A stretch of DNA of 64,000 nucleotides from Pseudomonadota bacterium (lineage in GTDB: Bacteria > Pseudomonadota > Gammaproteobacteria > Burkholderiales > Burkholderiaceae_F). The stretch is from NCBI GenBank assembly GCA_021838715.1, contig JAKCCX010000005.1, positions 1-64,000 of the forward strand. Direction: 5' to 3'. Below are positions 27,811 through 37,186 of this stretch, one piece after another. Each line of letters starts with the position of its first letter. Position 1 is the stretch's first letter. The position numbers and the translations under genes are program-made. A model generated the notes under the pieces. It searched no databases and was not told the origin of the DNA. It saw nothing but the letters and a program-made list of their open reading frames with translations.

Positions 27811-30800
27811 GGCGCCGACGCTCGGCCTGGAGTTCGTGGCCGACGACCGCCGCGTCGGCTTTCGGCTGCAGCGGCTGGAAGTGCTGAACTGGGGCACCTT
27901 CGACAAGCGCGTGTGGCGCTACGAGCTCGACGGGCGCAATGGCCTGCTCACGGGCGATATCGGTTCGGGCAAGTCCACGCTGGTCGATGCCATCACGACC
28001 TTGCTCGTGCCGGAGAATCGCGTGGCCTACAACAAGGCGGCCGGGGCGGATTTTCGCGAGCGCTCCTTACGGTCCTACGTGCTGGGCCACTACAAGAACG
28101 AACGCAACGAGGTCACGGGCAGTGCCAAGCCTGTGGCACTGCGCGATGCGTCGAGCTACTCGGTCATCCTCGGCGTCTTCCGCAACGAGGGCTACGACCA
28201 GGCCGTGACGCTGGCTCGGGTGTTCTGGCTGAAGGACCCTCAGGGCCAGCCCGCTCGCTTGTTCGTGGCCACCGAGCGAGCCCTCACGATTGCCGACGAT
28301 TTCAGCGGATTCGGTAGCGAGATCACCACCCTGCGCAAGAATCTGCGGGGCGCGGGCTGCGAGTTGTTCGACAGCTTCCCGCCGTATGGGGCCTGGTTCC
28401 GCCGGCGCTTCGGCATCGAGCACGAGCAGGCCCTGGAGCTTTTCCACCAGACGGTGTCGATGAAGTCGGTGGGCAACCTCACCGACTTCGTGCGCAGCCA
28501 CATGCTCGAGCCCTTCGATGTGGGCGGGCGAATCGAGGCGTTGATCCGCCACTTCGACGACCTGGACCGGGCGCATCAGGCCGTACTCAAGGCCAAGCGA
28601 CAGGTGGACTTGTTGACGCCCCTGGTCGATGACGGGGCGCGCCACCGGCTGCTCGCGGCCGAGATCCAGGGCTGGCGGGATGCGCGGGATCAGCTTCGGC
28701 CGTACTTCGCCCGCCTCAAGGGCGAGCTGCTGGACCGCCGGCTCTGCTTGCTGGCGGAGGATGCGGCCCGGCTCAATGCGCAGATCGAGCGCCTGGACGC
28801 GCAGCGAGAGTCCGAGCGTGTTGAAGTCGGCCGCTTGGAGCGGGCCCTGCGAGACAACGGCGGTGACCGCCTGGAAGAGCTGGCGGCGGAGATGCGCCGT
28901 CTCGAGCAGGAGAAGGGACAACGCCAGAAGAAGTCTGGCCGCTTCCAGGAGCTGCTAGCCCGCATTGATGAGGCGGTGCCAGGGGATGAAGCAGGCTTCG
29001 TCGCCCAGCAGCAGAGCATCACCCAGCGTGCCGAAGGTTTGCGCGAGCGCATTGCGGACCTGGATAACCGCGAGCGCGAAGAGGACTTCACGTTCCGTAA
29101 GGGCCGTGAAGAGCACGCCGCCTTGTCGGAGGAGATCGACAGTCTTCAACGGCGCAAGAGCAACATCGACGCCGCCCAGATCCGCGTCCGCGATGCGCTG
29201 TGCGCGGCCCTCGCGATCGGTGAGGATGAACTGCCCTTCGCGGGCGAGCTCATCCAGGTGCGTGATGACGAGCGAGATTGGGAGGGTGCCGCCGAGCGGC
29301 TGTTGCGTGGCTTCGGTCTCGCGCTACTGGTGCCGGATGTCCACTACAAGGCCGTTGCAGATTGGGTGGACCGCCAGCATCTGGGCGCCCGGCTGGTGTA
29401 CTTTCACGTGCGGCAGAGGAAGGTGGCGCAGGGCGCCGGCCTGCATCCGCAGTCGCTGGTGCGCAAGCTCGTAATCAAGCCGGATTCGCCGCACTACGAG
29501 TGGCTGGAACAGGAACTGCACCAGCGCTTCGACGTGGCCTGCTGCGACACCGGCGAGCAGTTCCGCCGCGAGGCCCGTGCCATCACGCGCGCCGGTCAGA
29601 TCAAAGACCCGAGCGGTCGCCACGAGAAGGACGACCGCAGCCGGATCGCCGATCGCAGCCGCTACGTGCTTGGCTGGAGCAATGCCGACAAACTGCGGGC
29701 GTTGCGCGATCAGCGGCAGTGTCTGGAGACAAATTTGGCCCTGCTTGGACAGCGCATCGGCGAGATCCAGCAGGCACGCAACGAACTGCGGGGCCGACTG
29801 GATGCACTCAGCAAGCTGGAAGAGTTCACGCGTTTCGCGGACATCGACTGGATGAGCCTGGCTCGCCAGATTGCTGCACTCGCCGAGGAGCGTGCACGGC
29901 TGGAAGCCGCATCGGACACGCTGCAGGAGCTCGGGCGTCAGCTCAAGGCGGCGCAAGATCGGCTCACGGATACGGAACGCAAGCGCGACGAGGCTCGGGA
30001 CAAACGTGCTGAGATCACAACCAAGTATGCGACGGCACAGGACCTGCGGAATCAGGCGGTCCGGATTTGGGACGAAGCGCCGCTGACCGAGGTGCAGAGC
30101 GAGCGTCTGGATGGCTGGCGTTCGCAAGCGCTGGGCGAGCATCAGCTGTCGGTCGAGTCCTGCGACAACCGTGAGCAGGAGTTGCGCAGGTGGCTGCAGG
30201 AGCGCATCGACGCGGAGGACAAACGCCTCGCGCGGCTGACCGAGCGCATCGTCAACGCCATGCGTGGCTTCAAGGAGGAGTTCAAGGCCGAGACCGTCGA
30301 GATCGACGTGAGCCTTGCGGCGCTGCCGGAGTACGAGCGGATGCTAACCGGATTGAAGGGCGACGACCTGCCGCGCTTCGAGGTGCGCTTCAAGGAGCTG
30401 CTGAACGTCAATACCATCAACGAGATCGCCAACTTCAACGCCCAGATTGCCCGTGAGCGGGAGACGATCAAGGAGCGCGTCGACTTCATCAACCAGTCGC
30501 TCCAAGTCATCGACTACAACCCCGGTCGGTACATCAAGCTGGTGGCGCTGCCCAGCCCGGATGCGGAGATCCGCGACTTTCAGCAGGATCTGCGGGCGTG
30601 CACCGAGGGCGCGATGACGGGCTCGGCCGACGAACAGTATTCGGAAGCCAAGTTCCTGCAGGTCAAGGCCATCATCGACCGCTTCCGAGGCCGAGAAGGA
30701 CTGTCGGACGCCGACCGGCGCTGGACCGCCAAGGTCACCGACGTACGCAACTGGTTTCTGTTCTCGGCCAGCGAGCGCTGGCGCGCCGATGGTGCCGAGC

Positions 30801-31216
30801 ACGAGCATTACTCGGACTCGGGCGGCAAGTCGGGCGGGCAGAAGGAGAAGCTGGCCTACACCGTGCTGGCTGCGAGCCTGGCCTACCAGTTTGGTCTGGA
30901 ATGGGGTGCGGTGCGTTCGCGGTCATTCCGCTTCGTCGTCATCGACGAGGCGTTCGGGCGCGGGTCGGACGAGTCGGCGCAGTACGGGCTGCGCCTTTTC
31001 CAGCAGCTCAACCTGCAGTTGTTGATCGTCACGCCGCTGCAGAAGATCCACATCATCGAGCCCTTCGTGGCCAGCGTGGGATTCGTTCACAACGAGGGCG
31101 GGCGCGACTCGCGACTACGCTGCCTGTCGATCGAGGAGTACCGAGCGCACAAAGCTGCCGAGACGGCGGAGGGTATGGCGGAAGCCAGGGATGCCGTAGA
31201 CGGCGCGGCATCATGA
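27803..31216 (+). CDS. jetC: Wadjet subunit JetC, SMC/MukB-like ATPase
   Basis: JetC is the SMC-family motor that extrudes DNA loops on plasmids. The 1137-residue protein has an N-terminal ATPase half with Walker [10 protein letters not shown] (about residues 51-59). Long coiled coils follow (about 270-430 and 650-850, rich in Glu, Arg, Leu and Gln) around a central hinge region, and the C-terminal half carries the signature [14 protein letters not shown] (about 1003-1016) and Walker [17 protein letters not shown] (about 1042-1057). Both catalytic halves are intact, as expected for a functional condensin. It overlaps jetB upstream and jetD downstream (ATGA). Confidence 0.96.
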   Translation: MLEAPTLGLEFVADDRRVGFRLQRLEVLNWGTFDKRVWRYELDGRNGLLTGDIGSGKSTLVDAITTLLVPENRVAYNKAAGADFRERSLRSYVLGHYKNERNEVTGSAKPVALRDASSYSVILGVFRNEGYDQAVTLARVFWLKDPQGQPARLFVATERALTIADDFSGFGSEITTLRKNLRGAGCELFDSFPPYGAWFRRRFGIEHEQALELFHQTVSMKSVGNLTDFVRSHMLEPFDVGGRIEALIRHFDDLDRAHQAVLKAKRQVDLLTPLVDDGARHRLLAAEIQGWRDARDQLRPYFARLKGELLDRRLCLLAEDAARLNAQIERLDAQRESERVEVGRLERALRDNGGDRLEELAAEMRRLEQEKGQRQKKSGRFQELLARIDEAVPGDEAGFVAQQQSITQRAEGLRERIADLDNREREEDFTFRKGREEHAALSEEIDSLQRRKSNIDAAQIRVRDALCAALAIGEDELPFAGELIQVRDDERDWEGAAERLLRGFGLALLVPDVHYKAVADWVDRQHLGARLVYFHVRQRKVAQGAGLHPQSLVRKLVIKPDSPHYEWLEQELHQRFDVACCDTGEQFRREARAITRAGQIKDPSGRHEKDDRSRIADRSRYVLGWSNADKLRALRDQRQCLETNLALLGQRIGEIQQARNELRGRLDALSKLEEFTRFADIDWMSLARQIAALAEERARLEAASDTLQELGRQLKAAQDRLTDTERKRDEARDKRAEITTKYATAQDLRNQAVRIWDEAPLTEVQSERLDGWRSQALGEHQLSVESCDNREQELRRWLQERIDAEDKRLARLTERIVNAMRGFKEEFKAETVEIDVSLAALPEYERMLTGLKGDDLPRFEVRFKELLNVNTINEIANFNAQIARERETIKERVDFINQSLQVIDYNPGRYIKLVALPSPDAEIRDFQQDLRACTEGAMTGSADEQYSEAKFLQVKAIIDRFRGREGLSDADRRWTAKVTDVRNWFLFSASERWRADGAEHEHYSDSGGKSGGQKEKLAYTVLAASLAYQFGLEWGAVRSRSFRFVVIDEAFGRGSDESAQYGLRLFQQLNLQLLIVTPLQKIHIIEPFVASVGFVHNEGGRDSRLRCLSIEEYRAHKAAETAEGMAEARDAVDGAAS

Positions 31217-32424
31217 ACTGGACCACGCCGGCCGATTTGCGCACCCAGGTCCAGCGCTTGTGGGACCGGGGCAACTTGGTGCGGGCGGCTGCAACGGACA
31301 CCGTTTCGTGGCCGCTGCGCCTGAACCTGAAGGCCCCCACTGCCGCGGACCTGTCCGACCGCTTCGAGGCGGTTCGTGACTGGGTGCGCGCCGTCGCCGA
31401 TATCCCGCAGGTTCGGATCGAATGGCGGGAGTGGAACCACCGCGTCCAGGGGACGCAGCGGCTCCCGGCGGCCGTCTGGCTTGACACCCTGCAAGACGCC
31501 TTGGCATTCATCGGCAAGGCTCGTCAAGCGCAGCGGTTCGAGGCGGTGTGGCAGCAGACGGCAGCCGCGCAGCCCCCGCTGCTGGCGTGGCTATCTCGGA
31601 GGCCGATCCAGGCGCTGGAACTGGCCGACCGCTGGGAGCGTCTGCTGGCCGTCGTCGCATGGCTGCAGACTCATCCTCGACCGGCCGTGTACCTGCGCCA
31701 GGTCAACGTCCCCGGCGTGGACAGCAAGTTCATCGAGGCCCACCGGGGCGTATTGGCCGAGCTGCTGGATCTGACTCTGGCACCAGAAGTCATCGAGACC
31801 GATGCGACCGGCGTCGCACGGTTCACACGCCGATTCGGCTTCCTGGACAAGCCCGTCCGGATTCGGTTTCGCCTGCTCGACCCGGCCTTTCCCAGCCTGC
31901 CGGGCTGCGAAGGCCTGCCCGACATCACCCTGGACGCTGCGAGCTTCGCGGCGCTGGCGCTACCGGTCGAGCGCGTCTTCATCACCGAAAATGAGACAAA
32001 CTTCCTGGCCTTTCCGGAGGTGGCGGGTGCCCTCGTCGTTTTCGGCGCGGGCTACGGCTGGGAGGCGCTGGGGCGCGCGGAGTGGCTGCAGCGATGCCAT
32101 CTGCACTACTGGGGCGACATCGACACCCACGGGTTCGCCATCCTCGACCAACTGCGTGGTCACTTTCCCGGCGCGGCGTCTTTCCTCATGGACCGGGAGA
32201 CGCTTCTTGCCCACCGCCTGCACTGGGGCGAAGAGCCCGACCCTGCACGCCATGACTTGTTGCGTCTCATGCCCGGGGAGGCGGCTGTCTATGACGACCT
32301 CAGATTCGATCGCCACCAGCCCCGGCTACGACTGGAGCAGGAGCGCGTGGGCTTTGGCTGGCTGTGCGATCGACTGGCGTGTATCCCCTTGGGAGCCCTC
32401 GTGGCCCCGCCCCCTTGCTCGTAA
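31213..32424 (+). CDS. jetD: Wadjet nuclease JetD (DUF3322/DUF2220, TOPRIM)
   Basis: JetD is the topoisomerase VI-like nuclease that cuts the plasmid once loop extrusion is complete. The 403-residue protein has an N-terminal DUF3322 arm (residues 1-190, e.g. [16 protein letters not shown]) and a C-terminal DUF2220 TOPRIM domain. The acidic residues are in [13 protein letters not shown] (about 255-267) and the second motif is [14 protein letters not shown] (about 298-311), giving the E...D-x-D pattern. The ATG overlaps the jetC stop. The end is complete, followed by a hairpin. Confidence 0.95.
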   Translation: MNWTTPADLRTQVQRLWDRGNLVRAAATDTVSWPLRLNLKAPTAADLSDRFEAVRDWVRAVADIPQVRIEWREWNHRVQGTQRLPAAVWLDTLQDALAFIGKARQAQRFEAVWQQTAAAQPPLLAWLSRRPIQALELADRWERLLAVVAWLQTHPRPAVYLRQVNVPGVDSKFIEAHRGVLAELLDLTLAPEVIETDATGVARFTRRFGFLDKPVRIRFRLLDPAFPSLPGCEGLPDITLDAASFAALALPVERVFITENETNFLAFPEVAGALVVFGAGYGWEALGRAEWLQRCHLHYWGDIDTHGFAILDQLRGHFPGAASFLMDRETLLAHRLHWGEEPDPARHDLLRLMPGEAAVYDDLRFDRHQPRLRLEQERVGFGWLCDRLACIPLGALVAPPPCS

Positions 32425-32478
32425 GCTCGGGAGGCGCTTTTCCCCTGGGTAAACTACCCCCTACAAGACTTCCCTTCC

Positions 32479-32518
32479 AAAACAGCGCATTACGCATTGC
32501 AGGGGGATGCGCTGTTTT
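32479..32518. terminator. Strong inverted repeat after jetD, likely terminator
   Basis: A perfect 12-bp inverted repeat, AAAACAGCGCAT (32479-32490) and ATGCGCTGTTTT (32507-32518), with a 16-base loop. The flanking A and T runs would let it work as an intrinsic terminator in both directions. It falls at the likely right edge of the island, between jetD and the efflux operon. Confidence 0.7.
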
Positions 32519-32714
32519 GCCTTGTCGGGCATCGTGTCTCCACGAAATCCGTCTGCCGCACACGCCCCGAGATGGCCGCCGATGTCAAGATCGGGTCCGG
32601 TGGTGCGCGGGCGATCGGTTCCGGCTCCAATCGCTGAGCCGACTGCGATTCGTCACAGTAGACCCCGGCCGGCGTGCCGCGGAGAATCGCGGCGCCTTGC
32701 TGGCAGGACTCGAC

Positions 32715-33911
32715 ATGACGCGAACCGCCGTACTCCGTGCGCTTTTTCGTTCCGCGGCGCCGCCGTTGTGCGCCGTGTTGTGCGTCGCGCTCGTGGCGGC
32801 GTGTTCGGGGCGGGGTGCGGGCGATTCGCAGGCCCCGGCCGCACGCATCGTCGACGCACCGAAGGACATCCTGGATCTGCGTGACACGCAGACCCGTTCG
32901 CTGCAGTTCGTTCCCGCCGTGTCGCATTCGTTCGCGCCGCACTGTACGGCGGTGGGCAGCATCGATTTCGACGAGGATCGCGCCGTCGCGGTGTTTCCGC
33001 CCTATGCGGGGCGCATCGGCAGGGTCTACGTCCGCGTCGGCGATTCGGTGCGGAAGGGGCAGCCGCTCTATACGATCGATAGTCCCGACCTGATCCAGGC
33101 GGAGTCCACGCTGATCGCGGCGGCAGGGGTGTACCGGCTCACGACGGAGGCGCTGGCGCGCGCGCGCGGGCTTTATGCCGCCCAAGGGATCGCGCAGAAG
33201 GATCTGCAGCAGGCGGTCTCCGATCAGCAGACGGCGGCGGGGAACTACGATGCCGCGCGCAAGGCGTTGCGGCTGTTGGGCAGGAGCCGGCGGGAGATCG
33301 AGGCGATCGCGGCTCGGCGGCGGGTCGATCGCGCGCTGGTGGTGACGAGCCCGGTTGTCGGGCAGGTGACGGCGCGCGTGGCGCAAGCGGGGCTCTACGT
33401 GCAGCCGGGCACGGCGCCGGCGCCGGTCAGCGTGGCGGATCGTTCCACGGTATGGATGAACGCCGACGTCGCCGAAGCCGACCTCCCCCGCATCCGCAAA
33501 GGGGCGGCGGTGCGGGCGCAACTCATGGCATTCCCCGGTCGCGAGTTCGCGGGCACGGTCGACGTGGTCGGCGCTGCCGTCGATCCCGGCACCCACACGG
33601 CGGTCGTCCGATCGGCGTTGCGGGATCCGGGGGGCGCCTTGCATCCCGGAATGCTGGCGCACTTCGTCATCCAGGCGGGAGATCCCGTCGTCGGCGTTGC
33701 GGTGCCGCCGGATGCCGTCGTGCGCGAAGGCGACGGCACGATGACGGTGTGGGTGACGACGGATCAGCACCATTTCACGCGCCGGGTGGTGAAGACCGGC
33801 ATGCGGCAGGATGGGCTCGTGCAGATCGTCGACGGACTGCAGGCCGGCGAAGTGGTCGTCGGCAAGGGGGCCTTGCTGCTCAGCAACCTGTACGCGGGCA
33901 CTCCCGAGTAG
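32715..33911 (+). CDS. RND efflux adaptor, lipoprotein, CusB/CzcB-like
   Basis: The periplasmic adaptor of a tripartite efflux system, 398 residues. The N-terminus is a lipoprotein signal with lipobox LVAAC (Cys30). The barrel-sandwich halves are visible (VFPPYAGRIGRVYVRVGDSVRKGQPLYTI and VVTSPVVGQVTARVAQAGLYVQPG), separated by an alpha-hairpin. GxxLxPGM-type sequence (GALHPGMLAHF) and a membrane-proximal domain follow. It leads a three-gene operon with an HME-type pump and an OMF. Metal or cation export is likely, but no metal-binding N-terminal His/Met motif is present, so the substrate stays open. Confidence 0.9.
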   Translation: MTRTAVLRALFRSAAPPLCAVLCVALVAACSGRGAGDSQAPAARIVDAPKDILDLRDTQTRSLQFVPAVSHSFAPHCTAVGSIDFDEDRAVAVFPPYAGRIGRVYVRVGDSVRKGQPLYTIDSPDLIQAESTLIAAAGVYRLTTEALARARGLYAAQGIAQKDLQQAVSDQQTAAGNYDAARKALRLLGRSRREIEAIAARRRVDRALVVTSPVVGQVTARVAQAGLYVQPGTAPAPVSVADRSTVWMNADVAEADLPRIRKGAAVRAQLMAFPGREFAGTVDVVGAAVDPGTHTAVVRSALRDPGGALHPGMLAHFVIQAGDPVVGVAVPPDAVVREGDGTMTVWVTTDQHHFTRRVVKTGMRQDGLVQIVDGLQAGEVVVGKGALLLSNLYAGTPE

Positions 33912-33937
33912 CCGGCAGCCGACAGGAAGCGCATCCC

Positions 33938-36900
33938 GTGTTGCGGAAGATCCTGGCCTTCGCCCTCGCGCGCCGCGCGCTCGTCGTGTTCGGCGTGGTG
34001 ATGTTCGTCGCGGCCGGGATGGCGGCCGTCGAAAAGCTCAACGTCGAGGCCTATCCCAATCCGGCGCCGGTGATCCTCGAGATCACCGCCCAGGCGCCCG
34101 GCATGTCGGCCGAGGAGATGGAGCGCTACTACACCATCCCGATGGAGATCGGTCTCTACGCCACGCCGGGGATCGCCAACATCCGGTCGACCTCGTTCTA
34201 CGGCCTGTCGTTCGTGCGCGTCACCTTCCGGTACGGCATCGACTATTTCTTCGCCTATACCCAGGCGGCGCTGGCGCTGCAGCAGAACGTGGCCCTGCCG
34301 GGCGGCCAGACGCCGCAGATCCAGCAGTCCAGTCTGGTGGGCGAGGTCTACCGCTATCAGATCGTCGGGCCCCCGCATTTCGGCGTGACGAATCTGCGGA
34401 CGGTGCAGGACTGGATCGTCGCGCGGCGCCTGTCGACGATTCCCGGTGTGGCGGCGGTGAACAGCTGGGGCGGCACCACCAAGGAATTCCAGGTGCAGGC
34501 GGATCTGCCGAGGATGCAGGCCTACGGCGTCACCGTGCCCCAGCTCATGAGCGCGCTGGGCAACGCCAACCTCAACGTCGGCGGCCGCGAGATTTCCTTG
34601 GGCGAACAGTCGGTCAACATCCGCGGCATCGGCTTGATCGACGACGGCGGCGCCGACGATCTCACCAAGGGGTATCGGGTACGGGATATCGAAAACATCG
34701 TGCTTGCGCAGTCCAACGGCGTGCCGGTGCGCGTCAAGGACATCGGCACCGTCAAGGTGGGCCATATGCCGCGGCTTGGCATCGCGGGGCGCGACCACGA
34801 TGACGACATCGTCGCCGCCATCGTGGTGATGAGCCGCACCGAGCACACGAACCACATCGTTCCGAAGATCGAGGCGATGGTTCGGCGCATGAATTACGAC
34901 GGCAGCCTGCCGCCGGGGGTGCGCATCGTGCCGTACTACGACCGCACGTCGCTCGTGCACGTCACGACCGAGACGGTGGTGCACAACCTCGTCGTCGGCT
35001 GCCTGCTGGTGTTCCTGATCCAGTGGATCTTCCTGGGCGACCTGCGCAGCGCGATCATCGTCGGGGTCAACATTCCGTTCGCGCTGCTCTTCAGCATCAT
35101 CCTGCTGGTGCTGCGCGGCGAGGACGCGAACCTGCTGTCGATCGGCGCGGTCGACTTCGGCATCATCATCGACTCGGCGGTGATCCTGGTCGAGAACGTA
35201 TTCCGCAATTTCCAGGCGGGCAAGGACGTCCAGCGGCGGCTGATCGAGGATCTGGCCGAAGGGCAGGTCGGCGCCGATCCTTCGCATGCGGGGGACATGG
35301 GCGAGACGCCGGGATGGAGCGACCGTCTGCGCCTCATCTATGTGAGCGCGTTCCAGGTCGACAAGGCGGTGCTCTTCTCGCTCGCGGTGACCCTGGCCGC
35401 GTTCGTGCCGCTCTTCACCATGCAGGGCGTCGAGGGGCAGATCTTCGGGCCGATGGCGCGCACCTACGGCTACGCCTTGGCGGGCGCGTTGATCGCGACC
35501 TTCACCGTGACGCCGGTGCTGGCGTCGTTCCTGCTGCCCAGGCACGTCGAGGAAGTCGAAACGGTGGTCGTGCGCCGGCTGCGCGCGCTCTACACGCCGG
35601 CGCTGCGCTGGGCCCTTGCGTACCGGGGCCGGGTGGCGGCCGGCGGCGTCGTCTTCCTGGTCGTCTGCGGTCTGCTGGCCTCGCGGCTGGGGTCGGAATT
35701 CCTGCCGGCGCTGGAGGAGGGAAACTACTGGATCCGCGTGTCGCTGCCGCCGACGATGACCCTGGCGGCGGGTACCGAGGCAACGCGCAAGGTGCGCGAG
35801 ATCCTGTTGCGCCACCCGGAGATCATCACCGCGGTGTCGCAGCACGGCCGGCCCGACAACGGCAGCGATGCGTCGCCGCTGTCGAACGTCGAGATCTTCG
35901 CGCCGCTCAAGCCGTTCGACGAATGGCCGTCCGGTCTCACCAAGGAGCGGCTCACCGCGCAACTGGCGCGGGAGATCCACAACGCCGTGCCCGGGGTGGG
36001 TCTGAACTTCTCGCAGTACATCCAGGACAACGTCGAAGAGGCGCTCTCGGGCGTCAAAGGGGAAAACTCCGTCAAGATCATCGGGCCGAATCTCGCCGTC
36101 CTGGAGCGTCTGGCCGGCGCGGTCGAGGACCAGCTGCGGCAGGTTCCGGGCGTCACCGATCTGGGGGTCTTCCACGTGCTCGGCCAGCCCAACCTCGACA
36201 TTCGCATCGATCGGGAGCGGGCGGCGCGCTACGGCCTCAACACCGGCGACGTCGCGACGGTGATCCGCGTGCTGCTGGGCGACGGCGTCGCGACCCAGAT
36301 CCTGGAGGGCGACCGGACGTTCAATCTGACGGTGCGCCTGGCGCCGAAATATCGTGACGATATCGCGGCGATCGGCGACATTCCCGTCGGGTACCCGACG
36401 CAGGGGGGCGGCAATGCGGGCGCGACGGCCTATATCCCGCTGCGGGAACTGGCGACGATCCACCTCGATACCGGGGCGTCCTACATCTATCACGAGAGCG
36501 CGGCGCGCGATATTCCGGTGAAGTTCAGCGTGCGCGGCCGCGATCTCGGCAGCACCGTGGCCGATGCGCAGCGCCGCATCCGGGAGCACGTGCAGCTGCC
36601 CAACGGCTATCGTCTCGAGTGGGCAGGCGAGTTCGGCGAGTTGCAGCAGGCGAAGCACCGGCTCGCCGTCATCGTCCCGGTGAGCCTCGCGCTCATCCTG
36701 ATGCTGCTCTACGGCCTCTTCAACTCGATGCGCGACAGCCTGCTCGCGCTGTCCGGCATTCCGTTCGCCGTCGGCGGCGGCATTCTCGCGTTGTCCGCCA
36801 TGGGACTGCCGTTCAGCATTTCCGCGGCGATCGGCTTCGTCTCGCTGTTCGGCGTGTCGGTGATGAACGGCATTCTGCTGATCACGTACTACAACCAGCT

Positions 36901-37186
36901 GCGGGCATCGGGCCTGGACGGGGTGGAGGCCATGTTCCATGCCGCCGGACAGCGGATGCGGCCGATGCTGATGACCGCGCTGTCGGCGTGCATCGGCCTG
37001 CTGCCGGCGGCGCTTTCGCATGGCATCGGCAGCCAGGTGCAGCGCCCGCTCGCCACCGTGGTCGTCGGCGGCCTGCTGATCGGCCCCATCGTTCTGCTGC
37101 TGGTGGTGCCGGCGATGCAGACCCTGCTGCTGCATGGCCGCGGTGCCGGCACGGCGGGCGGTTCGCACACGGAGGGCGGAACATGA
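33938..37186 (+). CDS. RND efflux pump, HME-like (CusA/CzcA group)
   Basis: A pump of 1082 residues. Hallmarks of the HME (heavy-metal) branch are the N-terminal helix followed by NVEAYPNPAPVILEITAQAPG, IDYFFAYTQAALALQQN, and the fourth-helix motif AVDFGIIIDSAVILVEN with Asp406 in DFG. This differs from the adjacent double-Asp of the HAE-like pump at 14353. The GTG start at 33938 is inferred, because homology begins MLRKILAFALARRALVVFG. The next gene starts inside the stop (ATGA). The periplasmic metal-relay Met residues of CusA cannot be confirmed by eye, so substrate is unassigned. Confidence 0.9.
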   Translation: MLRKILAFALARRALVVFGVVMFVAAGMAAVEKLNVEAYPNPAPVILEITAQAPGMSAEEMERYYTIPMEIGLYATPGIANIRSTSFYGLSFVRVTFRYGIDYFFAYTQAALALQQNVALPGGQTPQIQQSSLVGEVYRYQIVGPPHFGVTNLRTVQDWIVARRLSTIPGVAAVNSWGGTTKEFQVQADLPRMQAYGVTVPQLMSALGNANLNVGGREISLGEQSVNIRGIGLIDDGGADDLTKGYRVRDIENIVLAQSNGVPVRVKDIGTVKVGHMPRLGIAGRDHDDDIVAAIVVMSRTEHTNHIVPKIEAMVRRMNYDGSLPPGVRIVPYYDRTSLVHVTTETVVHNLVVGCLLVFLIQWIFLGDLRSAIIVGVNIPFALLFSIILLVLRGEDANLLSIGAVDFGIIIDSAVILVENVFRNFQAGKDVQRRLIEDLAEGQVGADPSHAGDMGETPGWSDRLRLIYVSAFQVDKAVLFSLAVTLAAFVPLFTMQGVEGQIFGPMARTYGYALAGALIATFTVTPVLASFLLPRHVEEVETVVVRRLRALYTPALRWALAYRGRVAAGGVVFLVVCGLLASRLGSEFLPALEEGNYWIRVSLPPTMTLAAGTEATRKVREILLRHPEIITAVSQHGRPDNGSDASPLSNVEIFAPLKPFDEWPSGLTKERLTAQLAREIHNAVPGVGLNFSQYIQDNVEEALSGVKGENSVKIIGPNLAVLERLAGAVEDQLRQVPGVTDLGVFHVLGQPNLDIRIDRERAARYGLNTGDVATVIRVLLGDGVATQILEGDRTFNLTVRLAPKYRDDIAAIGDIPVGYPTQGGGNAGATAYIPLRELATIHLDTGASYIYHESAARDIPVKFSVRGRDLGSTVADAQRRIREHVQLPNGYRLEWAGEFGELQQAKHRLAVIVPVSLALILMLLYGLFNSMRDSLLALSGIPFAVGGGILALSAMGLPFSISAAIGFVSLFGVSVMNGILLITYYNQLRASGLDGVEAMFHAAGQRMRPMLMTALSACIGLLPAALSHGIGSQVQRPLATVVVGGLLIGPIVLLLVVPAMQTLLLHGRGAGTAGGSHTEGGT

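Noticed and set aside
32535-32542. GTCTCCAC identical to part of the tRNA-Ala 3' end, as a possible right attachment site
   Set aside because: Only 8 bases match and flanks diverge. A chance match in GC-rich DNA cannot be excluded, so I did not call an att site.
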